Assembly (NCBI GenBank): GCA_025766275.1 | Contig: JAFKAC010000181.1 | Span: forward strand, 19,091 to 83,090 | Source: Lactarius indigo | Taxonomy: Eukaryota > Basidiomycota > Agaricomycetes > Russulales > Russulaceae | Direction of reading: 5' to 3' | DNA: 64,000 nt | Shown: positions 22,330 to 32,537 of the stretch, piece after piece | Layout of the letters: every line of letters starts with the position of its first letter | How positions within the stretch are numbered: the stretch's first letter is position 1 | Translations under genes and position numbers: made by a program | The notes under the pieces: model-generated | Database searches by the model: none | The model's input: only the letters and a program-made list of their open reading frames with translations | Told to the model about the DNA's origin: nothing

Positions 22330-23590
22330 GGCTGAAGACCCAACTTATGTCGTCCCTGCAGGAATACTTTACTCTAAATCGTCATGCAGGCATGTCCACT
22401 TTCCCGTTTGCGCCGAATTTGTTGAGTCCAGAAATATGATGTCGATGCCTGCCAGAGTGAGAGTGTGAAGATACTCTCAGAGGTTGCCAAAATGGATGGT
22501 GTCTGGCTCTTGGGTGGTTGTCCACACGTTGCCTTGTTCCCTAGATTTGTATATCTCCCCCCTACAGGTTCTATTCCAGAGAAAGACCCGTCCGATAGCA
22601 AGATATACAATTCTTCGACCGCCTACTCGTCCCAAGGTACGTCTGGATCATTGTCATCTCAGATCGGTTCCAATATTCGTCCCAGCCTGAGGGGAACTCG
22701 TAGCCACTATAGATAGGTTCACCTCTTTGGCACTGACATTCCAAGAGAAAAAGGTACCATACAATCGGCATTCGTTGCTCTGTCGTTACCTATCTCTCAC
22801 CTGGGCTCGGGAAAGTGAGACGCTGTGGGTAACTCGACTACCAACTTTTTTTGACGTAGACAAGCTACTATCGCACCATTTCCTTCTTCGTGGGACCGGA
22901 ATTTGCACGTTATGATGTGCGCTTTCCGGAGTCTCTAGTGATCTCGGTGCATCAAGCTGAAACCTACATCCCTATAATTGAACTGATGGCGCATAGGGTA
23001 CCAAGTTACCAAATATTAATTTGCTTCGTTCACCGAGGGGCCGTGAGCTGCTACAGCGTACGGAGTGCAGGGTGCATGATGAAGTGCCTTTTGTACTTAG
23101 ATATGCTTCTGAACATTTGCAAGGCAATGGACAACCAGTCTACTTCTCTATTTGCAACCCTGTGCGAGACCTTTTTGCGCAAGTCAAACTTTTGACTCCC
23201 AATGGGTCCATTCCCTAGTACTTGTGGGTCACATGCCAGTGTGTGTTCCCTGAGGCTGAACTGCGAACGATCACCCACGGAGCCACGTCGTATACGTCGA
23301 AGCTCGTTGAGGCCGAAAACGGCGAAACGCGATATCGATATTACACACGCCGCGGTGACACGCGGATCGGTGAGGGACCCCGTTAAGCACGACCACGCGC
23401 ACGAACGTACCTGGGACATGTGACACACAGAACCGAGACCTTCAACGCCAAGAATACCAATTATGTTCCAGTGGCACTTTGACGGGTACCTGGATGTCAA
23501 TATGAAGGTGAAGTGTTGGGTCATCTGTACCTGGTTGGTATCCCTGCCCATCACGTTGTTATTTCATACCTCAAATGTTCTTGTCCTAGG
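22330..23590 (+). pseudogene. Unrecognised multi-exon coding remains
   Basis: Several protein-like stretches on the plus strand can be linked only with frame changes. Examples are MSTFPFAPNLLSPEI (22394), EKDPSDSKIYNSSTAYSSQG (about 22577), FARYDVRFPESLVISVHQAE then LMAHRVPSYQIL (22895-23025), a frame with RVHDEVPFVLRYASEHLQG and YFSICNPVRDLFAQV (23068-23215), and YEGEVLGHLYLVGIPAHHVV (about 23504-23563). A TAG at 23216 and a TGA near 23480 interrupt. The pattern suggests a once-spliced protein now degraded, or one whose introns I could not resolve. No family is recognised. Confidence 0.35.
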
Positions 23591-24125
23591 AAGGCACAAT
23601 CTATGAATTAGCTCTTCCTCTATCGATACTATGGCAGTATTTGGAAGTTGTCCTCTTGGCTGTCCTGTGGTGGATCTCCATTTGGCGTGAGCTTGGCGAA
23701 CATCTGTTGCAAGTCAACTACAATGGCTTTCTATTCAATTTTGCTGTTGTTTCGAAGATGCTTTCAACATCGTGTAAACAGTTAATCTCGAGCCGTTTCC
23801 AGCATCACAGGGACGGTATAGGGCCGCTACTCTAGATCCCACTTTGGCTCGGACCCGTTTGGCGGCTGCTCATGACATTGGTCGCGATTCAGTAGCACAG
23901 CATCACATCCGAGTCATAGAAGTCTAACTATTCCAAGATACGAACACGCGCTCCCGCCCGCTGTCCACGCATGTTCAACATATGGAAACTTTCTGACAGA
24001 ATAAATGAACACAGCAATGGCTTTTTAGCGCGCGCACGTTCCTCTCCGTGGATTATGGTATTATAAAGAACCAGTTATTCATGGCATACAGCATCTGCTA
24101 AGTTTTCCTTTCTCCCGCTCCCCAT
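23591..24125. other. Intergenic upstream of 7TM gene
   Basis: A TATTATAAAGAA stretch at 24058-24069, about 60 bp before the ATG at 24126, may be the core promoter of the receptor gene. Nothing else is recognised. Confidence 0.4.
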
Positions 24126-25695
24126 ATGTCTTCACTCACACCGTTCACCTTCGGTGAGCGCCAGGGCCTGGTCCTATTGGCTGAAACGTCTGCCGTGTCT
24201 GCGTGTGCTGTTATCGGCCTTCTGTCCTATATTTCCGTGTGTGGCCCACCTCACCAAGATTGTTAGCTGACTGAACATTCCAAAGTATAGTGCCGTCAGC
24301 GTCATTCGAGGTTCTTCCGTAAGATGGAGACTTGGCGGCCCCGCTGAGGTTTATTTCCTCAACCAGCTATGCTGGGATCTTGTTCAGGCAGTGGGTGCGT
24401 CACGACAGCAATAGGAAGGTCGAGTCCATTGAAGTACTATGCATCAGGTGGCCTTATGAATATCAAGTGGGCGGTGGACGCAGTCCGTATCCGAGTTTCC
24501 CCATTGACTTTCTCCTGATCCCGTTACGAGGTAGTCTGTACAGAGTGGTCCCTTCTGTTCTGCCCAAGGTAAAATATCCCGAGGTCTCAATATGGGCGTA
24601 ATATTGACATCGCCGTTACTAGGTGCCATCAAGCATCTGTTCGGTGTTGGAGCAGCGCTTTCGTGAGTAACGAATACCCGCGCAGCTGTCAATGTAGAGA
24701 TCTCACCCGCACCTCATGTTGCGTCGCAGGACTCTGGTCAGTAGTCCACTCCCATGTTCTCGCTCTCGCGCATCCTGACCTGTACATGTACGGGCCGACT
24801 CGTCATCAAGACCATTTCCCTATATACCGTTAAGACACTCTGTTTCTCGAGAGTCGTCCTACAACCTGACGAAGAGGAGAGGGCGCGCAAGAAGAGCCTG
24901 CGCTGCAGTTTTATCGTCGTCGCCTGCCTCTGGAGTGCTGTCGGCCTTATAGTGGCTGTCAGCGCATTCGCTGCCGGGGCGTCTCGCTTCTACGGCCCTG
25001 CAGGACATTGTAAGCCCTGCTCCTTGTGTTGCTTGAGGGTTAGATTTATTCCACATCACGCAGGGTGCTGGATTCAGCATGAGTATTCAGTCCAGCGAGT
25101 GGCAGCGGACTATGCTTTTAGGTGGGCAACTGCCATATTCAACATCGCAATCTACGCAGTGGTATTCCTCTACTTGAGGGGTCACATCACAACAAGCGGG
25201 TGGAAGATGCGCGTATCGCGCAAACCAGAGGCTGTCAATATTCTTGGGCCCTCCAAGCAGGCATATGGCTTGCTTTTGTAAGATCGTCTACCCCCAGAGG
25301 CCTATTGTTGACTTAATGACTAAATATTTCCAACTAGCTATCCACTGGTCTACGTCTTCAATGTGAGTATTGTAATATGGCTCGGCTATGGTGCCCTTTT
25401 AAACTGGAATGCTACACCATAGGTTCTGCCGCTGTCAGCAGTGCGCTATAGAATCTCTGCACATCATAATGTCCCCTTCGGAGTCATAGTGTTTGCCGAT
25501 GTCGTCTACCTTTCCTCTGGTCTGCTCAATGTCCTCCTTTTCTCTATCACGCGTCCGTTCCTGCTTCCACACGACCTACCAAAACCCGAAGAGAGGTCTG
25601 ACATCGAGGGGAGCACGAAAGAATCTGGGGCACAGTGGGACGGTAACGAGAGACCGGGGGTGGGGAACGGGTCATTCCATTCACTAGGTGTGTAG
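24126..25695 (+). CDS. 7TM receptor-like protein (Git3/cAMP-receptor-like)
   Basis: Exons are read at 24126-24236, 24286-24394, 24448-24482, 24544-24568, 24623-24662, 24730 onward, then to 25009, 25064-25277, 25337-25362 and 25423-25695. Family marks: TPFTFGERQGLVLLAETSAV (TM1 start), YFLNQLCWDLVQAVGG and LMNIKWAVDA (TM2), GPFCSAQGAIKHLFGVGAAL (TM3), ACLWSAVGLIVAV (TM4), CWIQHEYSVQRVAADYAF then a TM5 segment, LLFYPLVYVFN (TM6), and VYLSSGLLNVLLFSITRP (TM7), with a soluble tail. This matches an Agaricomycete 7TM family related to glucose/cAMP receptors; the ligand is unknown. Between about 24740 and 24850 (end of TM3) I could not keep one frame with plausible introns, so a frameshift is possible. 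Confidence 0.75.
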
Positions 25696-25742
25696 AGTGC
25701 ATTGCGCTAGTTAGTGTAGTAGCTGCCGGTGCGGCGTGTGAT

Positions 25743-25860
25743 GCAGGGATTCGCGAATCAGGTCTTGCTATCGTTCACGGAACGGCTCGGACAGATGCCG
25801 TCTGCATACCCAGACAGAAGAAACCTCCTCGGGGGGTCTGTTACCTCGATGGAATCGCTA
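25743..25860 (-). pseudogene. Fragment of NAPE-PLD-like gene, first exon
   Basis: Reverse complement of this stretch is similar to the first exon of the gene at 34192-32538 (compare 34060-34170). It reads GYADG, then SxxVNDSKT, with a TGA where the intact gene has Arg, and FANPC for FTNPW. Only this exon is seen here, so it is a duplicated or translocated gene fragment beside the duplicated block at 25960. Confidence 0.6.
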
Positions 25861-25959
25861 CAATGCGCGCAAACCGCCACCGGGCCAAATGCCCCCACAG
25901 ACGCGTCACATGGAGCGGTAAGGTAGTGCGCCTACATTCGGGTTATGCAGTCATCGGCC

Positions 25960-26880
25960 CGGCATGTGTGTGGAGGGTCACGCCGTGCGATTCAGTCCGG
26001 CGCAAAGAGGAGGGAAGAAGGGCCGAGTGTACTCAAACGGGTTCGCGACGGCGGTTGTGGGGGGAACGTGTGGCGTGAGTTTGTTTGCTAGCTGAACTAG
26101 GCAAGGGGCTAGAGGGACTTACGAGCCGAGTGTCGTGGCCACCGAAACGGCGAGCACCTTCGGCGTGAGCCTACCACTTGCCAATGCGCCAGGCGCGAGT
26201 TCGTGGACCCTACAAAAGGACGCCCGCTGTAGGAAGTTAGGGACTATTCGCACGGCTGCGGCGCGGGAGGCGTTGGTAGTGCTCACGAGCTCTTGAAGTT
26301 ACTCATATGCGCTGCCAAGGTACGTGAACTCGCGGAGTATGCCCTCAGACCGGGCTCACGGTATGAACGGGTCGTTTATGGTGCATTTGTTGCGCGCCAT
26401 CTGCAGTGCGGACCGGACCCACCTACTACTAGAAATCATTACACCGTGAACTGCAAACACTGGCTGCCCCATCTCTTGATTCTCTTCATCAAACAAGAAT
26501 CTGGCAGACGCCAACTCGGCGAGAGCTCGAGCCTTGTGTCCTTAACTGCTGCCTGACATAATATAAGTGTAGGTGGAACTTGGACTCGAGTCAGTGTTGG
26601 GACCACTACAAATGACTACTTCATGATCATGATACCATTTGGGTACTTGCCTTTTCTGACTCCGGACCGAAGTTCTGAACTGAGATTTTCTATCACTATT
26701 GGTGATTTCTCCTTTTTTGTCGACAAAAGCCATTTTGACTGTGGTCTTCGGTACGTTGGCTACAGTGAATATTGATCCTTGCCAGTGAGGGACAATACAG
26801 AAGACGACGTTCTTGAAGAGCTCATTATGGCATAGTTCTGTGAGGATGTCTTTGTCGTACACTATGCCTGATCCGTCGCT
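25960..26880. repeat. Second copy of the block at 11190-11910
   Basis: Patchy similarity in the same order and orientation as 11190-11910 (see that entry). This copy retains the longer leftward open frame (26904-26542). Confidence 0.55.
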
Positions 26881-26904
26881 GGTCACGATGTCACGTACGT
26901 TCAC
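26542..26904 (-). CDS. Hypothetical protein in duplicated block
   Basis: An open frame of 120 codons runs from the ATG at 26904 (MNVRDIVTSDGSGIVYDKDI) and contains HNELFKNVVFCIVPHWQGS and ending TYTYIMSGSS. No family is recognised and no membrane segment is evident. Its relative at 11909-11610 has diverged strongly but keeps a PTxSVPP-like C-terminal stretch at the shared GGGACCACTAC site. Being in a duplicated block, it could be part of an old mobile element. Confidence 0.3.
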   Translation of the reverse strand: MNVRDIVTSDGSGIVYDKDILTELCHNELFKNVVFCIVPHWQGSIFTVANVPKTTVKMAFVDKKGEITNSDRKSQFRTSVRSQKRQVPKWYHDHEVVICSGPNTDSSPSSTYTYIMSGSS

Positions 26905-29255
26905 CCATCGTTAGGGACAAGGTTTCCAGAGACGAGGGGGCGGATAAGGGATTCCCTGTAGGGGGAGGGGTTTGCGTTTCTGAGGCGAGGTCACGACACC
27001 CGACCAGCTAGGAATCAATGACGCGCGCAAGCAAGCCTTAGCACCCCCAAAAATTAGGAATGATGACGCCGCGGTGATTACCTCGTAGGTCGCGCCTGGT
27101 GAGGCGAAATGGCCAACTTATTGTGTGTCAAAAAACTTTGTTCAACTGTGGGACAGTTGGTGCACATTCCGATACCACGAGCCTAACGGCCGCGGAGACA
27201 CCTTGACGGTCTCGGTTGGCAGTATGGCACGAAGCTTGCTTTGCTTGCAATGTAACGTCCCATGGCAGCTGCCTTCGGGTCGCTTGGCTTGTGGCTGAGC
27301 ACGTTAGGCCACTTCACATGCGGGGGCATCTGACAAAACGGGGGAATGAGCCGAGCGAGTCGCTGAGTTGGCTTCGACTGGCCGAATTTTCGGCGTGGCG
27401 TGATTGGCGTGCATCGTTCCTGACATGGCCAGACCTCCGAATGCAGTTACCTTGCGTGCTAAAGCTGCCGTTCTCCCGAACTCGCGCAAGGGGTGAGCGT
27501 CGGATGCACGATCGTCGGGCGGTCATCATGCGGCATGGCAAGTGATGGAGTCGCTAGCGGCGCAATGCACGGGATAAGGCCGATGACTTGGCTGGGATAG
27601 CCACCAGCACTGCGAGTGGTGCGCGGCATTCCAAAATAGCATAAAGGCAGTGCGGGGCCAATGGCAGGACGCACAAGGTGGATGGCAAATTGGCAATAGC
27701 ATTTGGTGGACGGCAAAATATCGAAGAGGCGGTAACAGGGCCCATGATGGGGCACGCATCGTGGATGGCTGACAGAAAGCAGAAAATAGCATTGAGATAT
27801 AGCAGAATGGCATTAAGATGGTATTACAAGGGTGGCAAAAAAAAAAAAAACGATAAAACGGGAAACAAAGCCGGTGGCAGGGCAGACCCGGTGAACGGTT
27901 GGCAGCGAGTGTGAATGGCCATGATGTAGTAAATGGCATTTGGCGAGTGGAAAGTGAGTAGAGATTAGTAGGATTGGCAGGGAGGTCGAAGGTGCAATGT
28001 GAGATAGTTGGCGGACTCAGACTGAACTACTCTCCCATTTTCTCCATTGGTTATTTTGTGATACGTGGAAAGTATCCAATGGACCGTTTTGCAGAGTTGT
28101 TTGATAGAAATATAGTGAGGTGTATTTGACTATTAATTCTCGAAACAAAACAAGAAAATGTGAACCAATCGAGAGCTCAGGAGGACGGATGTTGCACGAA
28201 AAAGAGGAAACGAGCACGTGCCGCCCCGTCCAAGACTTACAGTGTGCTCCATGCCTCCGCGCGACCGTGGCTTCGTTGCTCCGGCAGAGACCAGCCACTT
28301 CGTTTCGTTAGACTTTGTATAGAGATTTACGGAGGCGGGCAGCCGGTTAGGTGAACGATGTGTGAGTGGGAGTCATGCCAGTGAGGAGAACGTATGCTCC
28401 TCTCTCCTAGATGTCATTCATAGATAACCGTTTAACTACAGTATTATTATAATTATCTAATACCTCGGTCTAGCCTCGGTTTGCCGGACTATGTCCGTTC
28501 CGGGCTAAATCCCAACACTTTGTCTAATACTTGACAATAAAAACCTGCTCTACACACTGTAATCTGGAAATTCGACCACCTCTTGAGGTCTTTTTTGAAT
28601 CGATTTTATTCCGGGGCAGTACGTAATACAAAGCCGGTCTTCAGTCACATGAAGCGAGAGAAATTTGTGAATCAGTAGGTAAGCCGAGACTCACTTGCGG
28701 GTGGGTAAAGTAAATAGTCGAAACTAGGCGTCACCTCCCAGAGGTAGACAGGTCAGGTTCAGAAAATAATTAGGTAAGATGAGTTCACTGAAGCACAAGG
28801 TATGATATATGAAAACCTAATAACCAAAACGTTCCTCGGTTTCATGGAGTGGAAGAAACTTTATTTATCCTAGTCACCTAATAACCAAAATGTTCTATGG
28901 AAAGTTGATAAAGGGGGAAAATGACTAACAACGAACAAGTGACTTACCCTCAGTTTGTGGAGTGGAAGAAACTGAGGGATGAACGTATGTATGCCAGAGC
29001 ACGTATATGCGCCCTGTCACGTGATGTACAGTAGTATGTGTCGTGACTCCTCCTCAACTCCAACACAAGGAACCCTTAAAAAGGTACGGTGCACAAAGGG
29101 GTAGCACTTACGGGGCTGTGCTGGGCACAGGGCAGCAGTTGCGGTTGGATCTTGAGGTCAGTTACACGATAAAATTAGGTCTCGAGGTTTACCTGGCAGG
29201 TACTTTGTATGCCCCTCGAGGCTTACAGTGAAGTTAGTCGCAGCTATCATACTGG
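26905..29255. other. Gene-poor stretch with simple repeats
   Basis: No gene is supported. 27600-27840 is built of irregular TGGCAA/ATAGCATT-like words and ends in a 13-A run (27838-27850). At 28816-28990 two short motifs each recur: CCTAATAACCAAAA(C/T)GTTC (28816, 28877) and TGGAGTGGAAGAAACT (28844, 28959), in an interleaved direct-repeat pattern. 28420-28560 is AT-rich without recognised features. Confidence 0.5.
28816..28974 (+). repeat. Interleaved short direct repeats
   Basis: An 18-20-bp motif (CCTAATAACCAAAA...) occurs at about 28816 and 28877, and a 16-bp motif (TGGAGTGGAAGAAACT) at about 28844 and 28959. The arrangement looks like a small duplicated segment broken by changes. Function unknown. 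Confidence 0.5.
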
Positions 29256-31740
29256 GGTCGTTCCGTGCTATTGCAGTCAAGGATCGTGCCAGGGTTCCTA
29301 GTAAATTTGACGACTAATTATATCTCAGGTATTCACATTGGACACAGCCCTCGCTGAGATTCCCAGAGGGGTGCTGTACTGCTGTACGCAATGCTGTTGC
29401 AACGTGCACACCATCTCGGCTAGTGAAACAAGTTATTGTCAAGGTCTGGCCTTCGATAAGGCTATATCAGTAGACCGCCTGGCACCTGCATGCATACTTC
29501 CAAGCCTTGAGGTCACAATGTTTTAGACCTTGAAGCCGAATCGAAGTCTCTCGGGCGCCCATTCGCCATACAAATAGCGCATGAGTGCATGACGCCTCCG
29601 GAAACTGACACCAAGTAGAAGTACCAACGTCCCCTTCACTTAGAGCATTTCCAACTCCAAACTACGTCGGCATAACGAAACGACCGCCTCGTACTCATGG
29701 ATGATTTCCTCGACTCGGAGATGGGGCATATCCCAGATATGGAGTATATCCCAGAACGGGGTGCGTACCGTAGGCGCATGGGTATCAACATGTTGGTCCC
29801 GCCTCATAGCGATCCCTCCGACAAGATGTGGTCGATCTATCTGTCAGAATCGGAAAGACATGATAAGGCCATTTCTGATGGCTGGAAAGACGACGCGAAC
29901 GGGGTCCTCGTGTTTGTTCGTGTCTCTCTATTGGTCTACGATATCTCCCTGACGAATAACTTTAAAAGACAGGTCTTTTCTCGGCGACAGTCGCGGCGTT
30001 TATCATTGAAAGTTATAAGAAGCTGTCTCCCGACCCAGGTGACAAAACCGCATTCTTCCTTCAACAGATCTCACAACAACTTTCTGGTCTCTCCAATGGC
30101 ACGTACGTCAGACCGCAAGACTACCCAAGGTTCTCGCCTAGCACATCGATTGTGTGCGTGAATGCTATGTGGATCCTGAGCCTTATAGTCAGCATCACAT
30201 GTGCACTGCTTGCGTTGTTGATGCAACAATGGGCACGACAATATGTTCAACTTCCACAGCTCAGTATGACACCTCGCGAACGGGCCCGCGTCCAATATTT
30301 CCTCCGTATTGGCCTCGAACGGATCCCCATGTCCGATGTGGTGGAATTAATTTCCACACTCCTTCACCTCGCAATGTTCATGTTCTTCATCGGCTTGGTC
30401 GTATTCCTCTTCACCATCACCCGGGAGATTTCCACCATCACTTCCATCTTCGTCGGGATCTCTATTATTGCATATATCGTGCCCACTTTCCTTCCCTTTG
30501 TGTATCTCGACTGTCCATATCGCACCCCGTTGTCCAACCTCTCATGGTATGTGTGGCACACTGTGATGCACTACCTCCTGGCTCTCTTTCTCTGGGTCGA
30601 GGGAATTTTCCACGTACGTTTAGCTCGAATCCACCGGCGCGTTCGGGACGTTCTCATCACCTGGAGGGAGCAATTCGGACGTTATGCAGAAAACCACGAT
30701 CGGCAACGCAAAGACGGGCTAAGAAGAATTGTCGCGAATAGAGCGCAAGATGCCCCAGAAGGTCGGGATCTGCAAGCACTCAACTGGTTTCTTCTTGTTC
30801 TAGATCTCAGTGAAGATACCGTATTCCAAAAATTCGTTTCCACACTCCCGGGAGACACGGTCACAAGACTGTTGCAACCTCACGGCTCGCAATTCAGTTT
30901 CTCCTTTAGCCGCCGTCTCCGCGACTTACTCTGGACGTGCCTCCCTAGTACTACCAATCTCACACCCGATGCCCAGTATCGTCTGCTCACATGCCTCGAT
31001 GCCATCTATCGAGGTGTCAAGGCCTACAATGTAGCCCCACTGGATCAGTCCAACGAATCAATACCGGACGGCATCCGAATCAACTTTGCGGAGCTCGGAA
31101 TGATGCGCGTCCTTTGGTCGGACCAAGGCACCGCGGTCCGCGTCAGAGCGCGTTGTATATGTGCGCTGTTGGCGAGACGGATCTTACGTGACATAGGAGG
31201 GCAAACACCTCGACGCAGCCCGGGGAACGGAGAACTTTCCTGGCTAGCAGCCGTCTTTGACGAGCCGTCGTCGAATGTGATAAGCAACTCCTTGGGTAAC
31301 CTTGCAGAGGTGGACTCCATGAACCTAAATTCGTTTGTGGACGGGGTGCACTCGAGGCACTTGCCGCTTTTGGTACGTGGGCTAACGAACAAGGAAATCA
31401 TATTCATTCTGGATACCCTCACCATTCTGATGGACATGGGGGACAGCGCGCGCAGAATTAGTTTGGAGGATCAAATCCAGGCATTGACACAAAAGGCAGA
31501 AACAACTGGCGTTCTCCAACTTGTTACACCCTTACTGGAACGTCTACGTGATGCGTTCTCCAATTAATCTGGGGCGCCGCCCCCCCGTGTCTATGCCTAG
31601 TATACCATGTCCATGTCTATGTCTTGATATTACTTCTAGGAATGTGTCATTGATATAATATTTACCGTACGCATCTATCGTGACATTTATGCTCGAGCTT
31701 TCACTGCAATGTAAGAATAGGGTTCGTAGTACCCGAGTCA
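29256..31740 (+). repeat. Dispersed direct duplication, right copy (DUF6535 copy 4 and flank)
   Basis: Counterpart of about 7441-9900. Shared 5' flank includes GGTCGTTCCGTGCTAT and the CTAATTATAT-TCAGGTATTCA block. The 3' flank includes an AGGGTTCGTAG stretch near 31719 that recurs near 32230 and 9868. Confidence 0.75.
29697..31567 (+). CDS. DUF6535 membrane protein, copy 4
   Basis: Two exons (29697-29915, 29969-31567) give about 605 aa. The DUF6535 core is intact: KMWSIYLSESERHD, GWKDDANGVLVF, TGLFSATVAAFIIESYKKL, VNAMWILSL and MQQWARQYVQLPQL. The gene structure differs from its sisters. The ATG used by copy 3 corresponds here to ACG, and the intron-1 acceptor TTAG to TTGG. The former intron (36 nt, starting GTGCGT near 29760) is nevertheless open and in frame, and a new ATG at 29697 reads through it. 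The N-terminus is therefore MDDFLDSEMGH. The remaining intron (53 bp) has a weaker GTTCGT donor. The protein probably remains functional. Confidence 0.82.
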
Positions 31741-32537
31741 CTTCGGTCCCCGTGAGGGGAGCCACTACGCTCCAGCGCCCACACCCCGGGCCTCTACCAC
31801 TGTCAACGCTACTAATTTGAGAGGCACGCCTTCGGCGTTGTCAGATATGGTCGCGCCATTCCTTACAACAAACCCCTATCTTCTCAGAAGAAGAACGCCC
31901 TCCGCTTCCTAACATTCTTACAGGAAATGCGCGCACTCTCCAGGCCAAGATCAAGGCCCAAAACCGGGCCGTACACATACGTGTCCCTCGAACCAGACTA
32001 GAAGGGGGACGCGCAATATATCTAAGGACTCTAGGCGTCTGACGCCAGGTGACACCACTCTGCATTACTGCTAACGTTTAGGCACAACCTTCTAGGATGC
32101 CTGATGGATGCGGACTTAGCTGCCCGCTTACTTTTACTACATTACCATACACCTCCAAATGTAGTCCCGGCTATGACCAGTCTGATGGTATGCACCCCAG
32201 GATAAAAATGGTTCAAAAAGAAAACAAAATAGGGTTCGTAGCTTTGCTGGGGTCGGCCGTTGCCTTTCGGTAAACGTTCTTTAAAACCCTGCGTACCAGA
32301 CGCGCTCAGTGCGCTGGATGGCTCCTGTAACAAGACTTGTGTTACATCGAATCTCAAAAGAATTGGACATGGCTGCAATCGCACAGCGGTAAAATCGAAG
32401 CTAACCACCTGGCGGCCACAACAACCCCCTGTTGCAAGGGTTCACCATGTCCCGGAATATAAATAGTTCAAGAAATCAAAAAGAAAATCAAAGTTAAGTT
32501 ATAATACGCAAATATCCTAGGAACGTCCGCTTATGGC
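31568..32537. other. Intergenic
   Basis: 31568-31740 is 3' flank shared with copy 3. 31800-32140 shows no recognised feature. 32160-32240 and 32430-32500 share a loose motif (TTCACC/ATGCACC, CCCxGG, ATAAA, GTTCAA, AAAAAGAAAA), an imperfect repeat about 270 bp apart. Confidence 0.45.

Noticed and set aside
27300..27950. Overlapping frames on both strands in the TGGCAA/GCATT-rich stretch
   Set aside because: Composition-driven low complexity; no codon or family signature.
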